The notes beneath the pieces were generated by a model. That model had not been told where the DNA came from. It ran no database searches and was given only the letters and a program-made list of their open reading frames with translations. A stretch of DNA of 64,000 nt from Undaria pinnatifida (taxonomy: Eukaryota > Sar > Phaeophyceae > Laminariales > Alariaceae): positions 300,001 through 364,000 of the forward strand of contig JABAKD010000021.1 in the NCBI GenBank assembly GCA_012845835.1, given 5' to 3'. Position numbers and translations under genes: made by a program. Below, piece by piece: positions 42,301-54,300 of the stretch (positions within the stretch are counted from its first letter, which is position 1; every line of letters starts with the position of its first letter).

Positions 42301-45300
42301 CATTTAACCTCGGCGGGGGGTAGCACAGGGAAGCGTCGCCCAAAACGCTAACGCTACTATACACACTTGTGCGTAGTGACCGCGCATCAACTAGACACAT
42401 GGACTTAAACCGCAAAATCCAACTTATTGTGTTGCTTTTGGACCTAACCGATTTTGGGCTGACGGGGTCCCACAACTTAGAGTATCTAATACTGTTGGAA
42501 TTTCGTTTTGTATTTTGGAATAGCGCACACGTCGGGCAGATCATCTATCCCCACATGATTACATGGATCTCTCAGGAAAGATCTGTATGGTCTAGCTCAT
42601 GGTACGGTCTGAGAGCCGTACGATCTGCATCATCTACCACATGCTTCCAGGGTTGGATATATACTTCACATATTCAGATTCTGCACAAACACGTCATAAC
42701 GGCAGATGTATATAATCTATATGATGCATATTACCTATATGATCTATATGACCTATATGATGTATATAATCTATATGATGCATATTACCTATATGATCTA
42801 TATGACCTATATGATGTATATAATCTATATGATGCATATTACCTATATGATGTATATGATGTATATATGTATATGATATATACTATATACTTCGTATATA
42901 TTATATGTATATGATATATATATATATGTGTGTGATCTGTGTGATCTGTATGATCTATATGATTTAGATCACGTCATGATATGTCTGAGGTGTGAAGCTT
43001 ATGGCGATTTTCGGACGCTGATTATTCCCACCGCGGTCCGATCTCTCTTACCTCTCCACCCCCCAACGCAGTCTAAACTAGCACGCGAATGAGCGTTTAT
43101 TCCACTTGTCGTCGCCCTCGAACCGAGAGACAAATTAGGACAGCAGTGGGTGTCTCCCTATACAGTGCCCGTTGAAAAGTGCCTGTTGCCGGTATAGTGC
43201 CGGTGAAATCGCTTGGCACAACCGGAAATCGCTACACTAGTACCATCATCGGTACTCTATCCAATTGTGCCGGTGCCTAGTATAATGCTGGTGTGTATTC
43301 CTATGGTGCCGGTTGAATAGTGCATGTTACTTCTATAATGCCGGTGAAATCGCTGGGCACAACTGGAAATCGCTACACTATAATAGTACCATCATCGGCA
43401 CTGTATCCTATAGTGCCGGTGTCCGGCATACTGCCGGTATGTCTCCCCATAGTGCCGGTTGAACAGTGCCTATTTCCGGTATAGTGCCGGTGAAATCGCT
43501 TGGCACAACTGGAAATCGGTACACTAGTGCCGTCATCGGTACTATTAATACATACGCTTCTATAATGCCGATGAAATCGCTGGGCACAACTGGAAATCGC
43601 TACACTATAATAGTACCATCATCGGCACTGTATCCTATAGTGCCGGTGTCCGGCATACTGCCGGTATGTCTCCCCATAGTGCCGGTTGAACAGTGCCTGT
43701 TTCCGGTATAGTGCCGGTGAAATCGCTTGGCACAACTGGAAATCGGTACACTAGTGCCGTTATCGGTACTATTAATACATACGGTATATCTAATAGGGCC
43801 GGTGTCTGACGTAATTCAGGTGTGTCCCCCTATAGTGCCAGTTGAATAGTGGTGCAATGCCGGTATTTATCCTTATCATGTCGTTTGAATAGTGCCTGTT
43901 GCTGGTATTGTGCCGGTAAAATCGCCGGGCACAACTGGAAATCGCTACACTCGTACCATCATCGGCACTGTAATCCACTAGCACCGGTGTCCGGTATACT
44001 GCTGGTATGCCTCTCTATAGTGCCGGTTGAATAGTGCCGGTTTCCCTTATACTGCGGGTGTGGTTCCCTATAGTGCCGTTTGAATAGTGCCTGCTGCCGC
44101 GATAATTCCGGTGAAACCGATAGGCACAACAAGAAATCGCTAAACCATTAATAGTACCAGTATCGTATCGGTACTATATCCAATAAGTGCCGGTGTCCGA
44201 TATAATGCCGGTACTGTTGGCTAGCACTTACCGCCACTTGGAGACCACCGCTGCATCGTCGCCACTTGATACATTCCTTCATTCGATTCTCTGAAATGCG
44301 CTACCAAGCTTTGACGCATGTTGTGAATGAAGTATGAGGCTTTCTCGACTTCCTGAATCTGACACATGCCCCCCCACCGCGGCCCGATCTCTCTCCTCCC
44401 CCTTCCCCCCCTCCTTCCCAGCCTGGACCAAGACGCGAACGGACACCTGTTCTATGAAGACTTCGTCGATCTCCTTCTTCCGCCCCTCGCTCCATCATCC
44501 AGACGGATAAACCCTCCCACCCAATCATCCAGTCGAAGAAACGCCTCTGCTGAACGAACTCCGACATGGAGGGAGAGAAGGCGTCAGTCGTTGTCACCAA
44601 CACGGACCAGAACAGCAACAGGGTTGACGAATCGGCGGAGAAGAAGCCCAACAGCGAGAACAGCAGCGAGAACAGCAGCAGCAGCAGCAGCAGCAACAAC
44701 AACAAGACCAGCAACAGCAACAGCTTCAAAAACGTCGACCAGAGGATCGGCAAGTCGAACAAGACCAACAACAGCAACCACCGCAGCAACCACCACAGCG
44801 GATGGCCCCAGAAGGGGAGAAAGCCAGATACCCTGGTACACAAAAACGCCTATTTTTGGCCACAACAAAGGCGACGACGACGACGACGACGACGAAGACG
44901 ACAAGGATTGGCGACGAACGCACCCCCCGTCATCGAGGAGATGGAGTCTCTCGCGCGTGAAGGCGTGGCAAGGACGCGAAACAGGTGCGGCCACAGGCGG
45001 TCGGAATGGAAATCATAACATTTCGGGGGGGAGGGGGAGGGGGGGGAGGGGGAGGGGGGGAGGGGGATTATGGTGGTCGATGGTTGGAATTTTAGGTAAG
45101 CAGGGCTATGGGGTAACGTCATCATAGCCCCCGCCACCGAGACGAGGTAGCTCCTCGTGCTTGAATGCCCGGTAAGGAAGGAGTCGAGACGGGTGCGGGT
45201 TTGGGTGGTCCGATTTCCGACCCGAACGGTTTTTTTTTCTGACGGGGGCGAGGGTGAAGCGTTAGCGTTAGAGGTGCGCGGTGATGGTACATCTTGTCGT

Positions 45301-48300
45301 TCTCCCCACCATCGAGATGAAGTGCGTAGCTCTTCGCGGTTGAACGTCCTTCAAAGGACGCGGTGGCAGGCGCGGTCTTGGGGCGGTTGGATGGTACTCT
45401 ATTAATAGAACCTTCTGACGGAGGAGGTGGGGTCGGTGGTTGAACTGCCAGGGAGGCGAGACGATGTCGACGTCGTCGATACAGCAAGCAACGGTGGTGA
45501 CTCGCGATAGGATTGGTGTGTGCGCTCATAATAGCTCTGAAATTCGTGTGTCTGTGTGTGTGTTTTTGTGAATACACAAACGTGGTAATCTGTTGATTTG
45601 TTGATTTGGCAATCATATCAACTGCTACGTACGCACAGAGATGCCTGCGTGGGGTTTACTACAGCCTCTGCAATGCCTGGTATTATTCCTTGCGAAAATA
45701 TCACGAACGGGCAATCCCAGGAAACAGCGCGCCGAGAGGTAGACCCCTCAGCCCGAGTTATCTCGAAGACAATTCAAAACCTAGTCTAAATCGGAGCCTT
45801 TGGCCGCTCTCGTGTCAGGGCCAACATATTTGTGCATGTGCTTGTTGTCGTTGTTGTTGTTATTGTTGTTGTTGTTTTTGTTGTTGTTGCTGTTGTTGTT
45901 GTTGCTGTTGTTGTTGTCGATCTTGTTGTTGCTGTTGTTATTGTTGTTGTTGTTGCTTTTGTTGCTGTTGTTGTTGTTGTTGTTGCTGCTGTTGTTGTCG
46001 ATCTTGTTGTTGCAGTTGTTGTTGTCGATCTTGTTGTTGCTGTTGTTATTGTTGTTGTTGTTGCTGTTGTTGCTGTTGTTGTTGCTGTTGTTGTTGTTGT
46101 TGTTGCTGCTGTTGTCGATCTTGTTGTTGCTGTTGTTATTGTTGTTATGGTGACTCCTTCCACGATGGATGCAGCACACTGTGGCACAAAAACGATTTCT
46201 GAAGTGACGGGTTCCTTACCCTCCTTAAGTAGTCGGAATGCCATTCTTGCTCTTGATTTTCGTTTTGTACACGTCGGCCGTGGGTTGGTTCAGGTTCATG
46301 GTGTTGGCCTTCTAGTTTTACTCAAAAATCACTTTTTGGGGCGTGATATACGGGGGCTCCTCATGTCCCAAACCTCAGAAAGCAAAGGCACGCCTCCACC
46401 GCCGAATTTGTCGGTAATTCGCGCTGTGCGTGCTACCCGCCTGCGATGTATTTGTTTTTTAACAAAGTTGTTTCTTCCAACCTCAACGCATCCGTAGTGG
46501 GATGTTTGTTGCTCTCAGCTGCGCCGCGGTGATCATAGGTCTCGCCCCTTCTTGTCCCCCCCCCCCGGGGACATACATGCCTCCATCGCCATCGTGAAAC
46601 GTGCCTTCGAAGGTATCGGGCAGGGGGGACAGCACTCCAACCACCCGTCGATTTCCATTGAAGGTTGCCAACTCACGCTGTCGCACTCTGTCTCCCTCGG
46701 CCACGGTTGCAGCCGCGCATGAGCCAAGCCAGCTGTCGTTGCTTTCGGAGAGGATTTGTGACTGCGTGAGTGACGAGCACGGAGGAATCCTTGAAGGAGC
46801 AAAGGCTCTTCGCTCGGCTCTCCGACGGCAGGACCTCACGCGAAGGTACGATAGATACGCGAAATTTTGCTACATTGAATTGTATACAGGGTTGGGGGGG
46901 GGGGGGGTGCGTTTTACGAGAGCTCGATTTAATAAAGCTCGATTATAAGAGAAACGCCGATTTAAGACGGCCCCAATGGCTTGGCAGCACAGGTGTACAA
47001 ACAGCTACATAGTACTCGTACCCCTTCCGATTGAAGAGAACTACCGCCGTAACCCTTTAGGGGATCCCCAAAACGACGCCAAAACGATAAACCGACGAAA
47101 AAACGATCAAGATGTGCGGACTTTGTCAACCTTATCTACCGGCCGGTGTGAGCGCGAAGCAGCACGAGTAGTACCGTGACGCGCGCGAGCCGTACGACTC
47201 CTCGTTGGGTTGTGGAATCCACCCGACCCCTGACTCGGCATTCTCGATAATTGGGTCTCCCTTCGTACTGTTTTCTCACAGCGGACGCCTGAGCAGGGGG
47301 AAGTTTCAGACTTGTTCTGGAGTGGACAGCAGTGACCTGTGGACAGCAGCGACGTCAGACTGCTTTAGTCTGACGCTGGTCAACAGTGCTCCACGGTTTC
47401 TCGGCGATGCTCGCCGTTCATGTTATTCTCGCAGCCGAACACTGAACAGGGGCGATATTTCGAAGAGCAACGCAGTAGGCTGAAGAAGCAGAATGCGTAT
47501 TGTTGTTGTTGACTATTTATGCTCTGAGACTTTCTCCCGCCATGCTCGTCGTTTCTTTTGTTTTTTTTCTCTCGCAGCGGAACCCTGAGCCAGGGCGAGT
47601 TTCAACTGGCACTGGAGAGTGCCGGCGTTCCGCTGACATCAAAAGAGGTGTGTCGCGCAGCCCGTCAATTTTGGTCAAGAAGCATACTGCGATAGAGGTG
47701 CAGTTTATTTTTTCTGATGTGAAATAGAAAAAAAAGTTCAAAATTTTGAAGAATTCCGTGTGTTTGTAAAGCTTTACGTTTGGGAGTATAGCATGAACCC
47801 TTCTTGACTACTTGAAAAAAAAAGCGTCAACATTTTGTTTTCCAAGTTTTCCATTGAAGCTATTCGACGCTAGTCGACGAGGGAAGATGCTCGCGATAAC
47901 ACAAAGTGAAGGCACGTACCGTAGTGGGAGGGGGGAGGAGGGCCCGCTATGTGACCCCGGATCTGAGTTACTACTGGGAGGGAGCGCGAGGAGACTAGTG
48001 CGAGGACAATAAATGGGATAAATATTTTGTTTTGAAGTTATCACCGGTAATTTGAACGAATACTCCGCCCCACTTTTTTTTTTTTAATGCACGAAGACTC
48101 TTTACCTCGTAATTGATTTGAAGACTGTCGTCTTGACTTTTTTGCGCCGCCTTCTTTGTAACCTACTAATATAACTTTTCTCATGTTGAGGGAACGTCTA
48201 CGCATATCTCACTCCGATTTTTTCTTGTTTGTCTCATGTCGAGGGGCTACATCCCTCAGCCTGTACCAGATAAACGAGCCCATGGCGTAGGCAGAAAAAA

Positions 48301-51300
48301 ACACAAGGCTTTTCGCGGGTCAGGTCAGTTCTCGCGAGTCGGGTCGGGTCAGGGTAATCCGATCCGATCCGACCCGACCCGACCCGACCCGACCCGACCC
48401 GACCCGACCCGACCCGACCCGACCCGACCCGACCCGACCCGACCCGACCCGCCGCACTTTAAAACCTCCTGACCCGGACCGAACCGTACCGTGAGACCTC
48501 CCGACCCGATCCAACTCAACCCAGGAGAGTCTAGAAACCCAATGACCCGGCCCGCGGGTGGGATCATGCATGACCCGTGAAAAGCCCTGCAAAAAAAAAC
48601 AAGTTTTTATATACGCGATAGAGGTGTAGCAATTTTTTTCTGAGGAGCTGCATGGATCATACCACAGTAGATACAATAGTTACAACAGGAGGTCAATATC
48701 CCACCTGAAAATGGAAGGCATTCCATTCGCTCGCGCACATCCAACCAACACTTCTATGCGCTATGAATCATCAAATCATCAATCTAATGGTATTATAGTA
48801 ATAGTAATATAACAACAATCAACCAACACTTCTGTGCGCTATCAATCATCCAATCATCAATCCAATAATCGAATAATAATAATCAACCGACACTTATATG
48901 CGCTATCAGTAATCAAATCATCAACCTATCAGAGTAATATAACAATATTATGATAGCTCCTATTTAATACCTGGTACAACAAATATTCGTGTAAAGTACC
49001 AGACTGATCGGCATTTGATCATTTTTTTTTTTCTTCTGGCCCAACCAGTCAGGAAGAACTTTTTTTGTTCTTGTTTTTGGCCCAACCAGTCAGAACTTTA
49101 TTCGCGTAACGTGGGATGACTCGAAAAACGCTGTTCTGAGTTCATTCGATTGCTCTGGAGATGAGGAGCCTCGTCAGCCAAAAAGAAAAAGATGGGGCCC
49201 AACAGCCCTCCTCCGATCCTAGCACGCCTCCTGCACGCCTCCTGCACGGTGAAATCCTATGGGGTTTGGAGAGGGGAAACGCATAGAATGACGAAATGAC
49301 CGATGCTTACAAGCGTCAACTCAAAGGCATATACTCTTACGCAGAACCAGTATAGTAAACAGGACCCACGGTGTACACAAAAACCTACCTGGTACGTAAT
49401 AGTGTATATGTCCATGCTTTCCCCGGCAACAGAGGTAGGGGTGTGACATCTATCCCACAGTGGCGAGCGCCGAAGTGCTATCTACTGTACCCTCTCGAAG
49501 TGAAGCCAAAGGCATCTTTCTGATCCAAACGCGTTGGCCTTTTCTTTTCACGCGAAGGTCGCGGTTCTCTTCCGACACTTTGTCCGAAGAGGCGGCGGCG
49601 GCGGCGGCGACATGGTGGACTACAACAAGTTCGCCAATCGAGTCTTGAGGTGGGAAACAGTCCTTCAACCCTAACCCTTAAACGTGTTCCACCGAAGCAT
49701 TGTAGGGACGCTAGGGTCTATGGTCTCAAGACTACCGCGATGCTCTATGTACGATGGGCAAACCCGCCAAGCGTTTTGCGATATGTACGGTGGGTCAACG
49801 AAATGCTGTCGATCGAGTCTTAAGATGCGAAACAACCTCTACTTCCCCCCCGGCCTTTCGCGATATGACGGATAAAGGGGACGTACCAGGCAAGCCTTAA
49901 GGCACCTACGACAAAAATGTCTCCGCCCTCCCCCAAATCGATTATTTAGATGTGCGAAGAAGACTCTGCCTCCCCCCCCCCCCCCCCCCCCCCCCCTCTC
50001 CCAGGATTCTGCAATGTGGTGGACTTAAGACAAGGCTGCCAATCACCTTAGAAGCGGTGATAAAGCTGTGCCCCACCCAGAATTAGTTACTTTTGAGATG
50101 CGAAACAGCTGTGCCCCCTCCAACATTTTTTCCTTATGGTGGACCACCGCAATCTTGCCAGTTATGTCCTAAAACCGTCCCCTATACCATTTGTTCCCAA
50201 GTAGGTTTTCCCCAAACAAGAATTTCCAGTGGTACAGGCGCTAAGGTGAAGGTGCGAAAAAAAGCCACCCACCCCGTTTTTGATGTTTTGCAACGAACGC
50301 CGTTAGTCGTGGTCGTGGTGAGTTTGGGGTGTGACGACGCGTTCTGCAAGTTAGTTCCTTTAGAGTTGAGCCGGAATTTTGGGTGATGAATGCGTTACGT
50401 GCTTGGAGTGGGTGATGGGTACGGGCAAATGTTGGGGGGGGGGTTTGGCACAAAATATATATTAATAGTTTTCTTTAAGTGTTTGCTATTTAGTGCGAGA
50501 GTGTCGTACGAGATGTAGATGTGCGCAAACCCTTGGCCTTCATGAAGCTGCGGTGATGTAACCTTGGCACATCCTTTTCCCGTGTGTCATGGAAAACTAA
50601 GATTCACGAGTCAGACCGAGAAAAGGAGAGAGACAGTTCGTGCATAATAGGTGTCCTTAATTGTGTTTATTTTCTTTGTTTGGTTTTCTTCCATTTTCTG
50701 GAATTTGTTTCTGTGAGTAATCGACGTCGAACCTCATGCCCTATACTAGCGCATGGCAGTCTTACCAGGGAGCAACAATCGATCGGATCACTGCGCGAAA
50801 AACCGGGGTATCACACAACGCAGCTTGAAAAATATTAGTATCGACCCCTGCATCGATCGAACTCGCTGCTGTCGTACTTGAAACATTTAGAAAATATATA
50901 AAAAAGCATGCACTCGCTGCACCTAATAAAATATCTTCGTTCCTGCCAACGCCTCAATCTCTTTATTGCGTTCTTTCTTTCCCTCTGTTTCTCGGGACGA
51001 AACCAACTCAGCCACGAACGGCGGACGTCCGCGGGGCTCGGTGATGCAGGCGGAGCCGACGGAGAAACCGCCGCGGCCGAAAAACGGCCAAGAATGCCCG
51101 CCGCCGCCGCCCTCCGCAGGTAACGAGGACCTCTTACCTGTCTGCCCTCCTTGTATTTTCTTGATTTTAATCTCTAACCAGTCAAGGCCGCACCTTAACG
51201 CCAGGACCTATTGCTTCGCGCAAGGTATTGCTTTTGTGCTTTACTTGATTTACATAGCAAGTAGCAAGAACTTCTGTATGGCTCCATTATAGTGTGTAGT

Positions 51301-54300
51301 AGGAAACAAGAACCTCTAGGACTACTGCAGCCCATTTTTAACTTGACTATCGTACATAACGAGGGCATCTTAGATAAGCTCTGCTGGAGGTGGTATAGTA
51401 TGGCGACAAAAACAATGGTCAGGCAATTCGATCGTGTCAACCATCTGGGAAGAGCGTGACGTTGCATGCCGTACACGCAACGGACGCCGTTCGTCGACGG
51501 AAACACTCTTCCCTGCCTTAAATGCTAAAGCGGGAGCTTCTCGACAGCTAGACCCGGGCCCATACTTGTATTAATAGATATACCCTCCGCGTGGCACTTG
51601 GATAGTTAATCGCCATGCATTTAGCATACCAGTGCGGATTTTCAGATGCAACGGAGGGCGTTCCGCGCCTGGGACAATCCTCTTTGCCTCTAAATAATAT
51701 AACGGAAATCGAAAGCTTCCCGACAGCTAGATCCCAAGCCATACAAGCATGCGGTTAGCGTAGCACTTTGTCCGGACAATAGGTTTTCCACACGCAATGG
51801 GGCCGTTCCGCGCCGGGGACAGTCCTCCTATGCTCTATAGTGTTGCGACAGGAGCTTCTCGACAGCGAAACCCCCACCCATACAGATATGAACGGACCGT
51901 ACGCGTGGTACTTGTCCAGACAATCGGTTTTCTACACAAAGGAGGGCGTTCCGCGCCGGGAACGAACACGCCGCCTTGCCCCTAAATGTTACAACGAGAT
52001 CTTTCCGGCAGCTAGATCACCGCTCATAAACATAGACTGTCCGCGCAGTACTGGTTCAGACAATCGGGTTTCTACACACAACGGAAGGCGTTTCGTGCCG
52101 AGAACACTAGTCCTTGCCTTAAGCGTCACGACGGGAGACTCTCCACAGCTAGATATTCGCCCGTACGGGTCGACCGTCGGCATGGCATTGGTCCGAACAA
52201 TCGAATTTCCACGCGCATCGGAAGGCGTTCTTCGCCGGGTGCACTCTTATTTCCCCCCAAATGTTACGACGGGAGCTTGTCGATAGCTAGACCCCCGCCA
52301 CTACAGACAAACCCGCCCCGTGCCAGTGGTCCGGACAATCGGTTTTCAAAACGCAACGGAGGCGGTTCCTCGGCGGGAACACTCTTTGTTTCCCCTACTA
52401 AGTTTTACGACAGAAGATATTCGACATCCAATAATAGCTCCCTGCCCATAAATCTGTTACCAGGCCTTCCCCGATAATGCCCGATAATCCCCGATAATGC
52501 CCGATAATCCCCGATAATGCCCGATATCGTAACACTTTTGTAGAAGCTGTAGTACAACAGCAGCAGCACATGCATCGTCCGCATGGCACTGGCCCAGATA
52601 ATGTCCGTTCAACTCAAGTAAAGTTTGCCCCCACGGCGCTGCAACATTTTTTCTTGTCTGCGCTCGGTAACGGTACTTGCAGCACACGACGAGCATGCAT
52701 GTATGTAAAAGTCATAACGTAGTCGCTTTTCTGAATTTATTCACATCGGATAAATTACAGGTGAAGCGTGCCCACGAGGCAGTGTGGTAGGTGGTGCTGT
52801 AAGTTCAACGCTATCCTATCCTACCCTGATACAACAACCTGCAGGGAGAGGGCCGTGCTGGAGGCAGCTCTCGTCTCCAACCGGAAACGCGGAGGTGGTA
52901 GGGGCGGCGACGGCGGCGGCGGTGGCAGCCGTGTTAGCGGCGACGAGGGTGGTGGTCGTCATGTCCGTGGTGTTGTTGGTCGTGTTGGTCATTTTGGTGA
53001 TGGTCGTCATGGTGGCGTTGGTAGTGGTGATGGCGGTAGTCGTGTTGGTGTTGGTGGCGGTGGTAGAAGAAGCATACGATGGAGCGCGGAACTCGACCGG
53101 CACGCCAACGAGGACGAGCTGCGTTCTCCCTTCCGCCGTCGCGCCGAACACATGACACCACCACCCCAGCCGGGGCGGCACACACCGCCGCCGTCGTATC
53201 GAGATGTCGGGGGCAACGCTTCGGACGACCCGACGGCGGCACGCTCTCGAGGCTCGGTTGGGTTTCGAGAGGAATACGGATATTGCTGAATACAGTGTGA
53301 TGGACGCCGCTAGGACCTCGTGCAGTAGAAATGGTAGGGACAGCTCGCGCGGTTCCTTCTACGGGTACTGAAGGAAACGACAGCTAGCGCTGGATTGCGA
53401 ACACAGCTGAGTTAAACTGACACACGGCATGTATGAAAATACGTGGGAGTTTGGCGAGTTTAAGCTGTATGATTCCCCATCTATCTGCCAGAGGATAAAG
53501 GAAGGAAAGTAAAAGAAGCATAAAAGCGCGGGACTTGGACTTGTGTGCCTTGGTTGGAGAATTTGGACGGTCGTTTAGGTGAACCTTGCCCGGCGGTCGT
53601 GGAATCGTGGTCGCAGAAGTCGGCTCCAGCCGGATCAAAAGGAGGCCCTGTTTTCGGGGCGGGATGTAAACTAGAAACCTGAAGACTCGTCACGTTTCGG
53701 ATGGCAGGCGTTCATGCCATCTCCCGGTTGTCTTCTGCAGTACCCTTCCCTTTGTGTCGTTTTGTCTTTTTGTCTTGACTTGTTTTTTTGTGTATTTTTT
53801 TCGTCACATCCATCGCTTTAACACGTTTCTGCCAGCTTGAATCTGGCTCGCATCGACCTTTATCTGAACGTAATTGTAACACCGTACGTTGTGCGTCAAC
53901 GCGGGAGAACTCCCCGGGGTATACCGGCGTGGGGGGGGGGGGGGGAACTCTGTGTGATGAGAAAGGTCTCCCCACGTTTTGTTAGTCCAAACTTCCCGCA
54001 GGCATGACTCTGCATTGTTTTTTCGTCAAGCGATCCCGAACGATGAACGTTTTGGGTGTCCGTATCGATAGCCGGAACACCCACCGATCAGCGGCCTGCG
54101 CCGGTTCCCACTTTACCATGTGCCTTTCAATTCGTCGGCTTCCACGCCACGATTTACTTGGCTCACAGCCCGTTTTCGAAGCCCTTTTGTGTCAAGCTTT
54201 GGAACCACACACATGTATTTGCTACGTGCTTACTTGGCAGACCTGCAGGGATACCCTGCGTCCCGCCAGCAACTCAACATTGCCCTGACAGCTGTAAATT

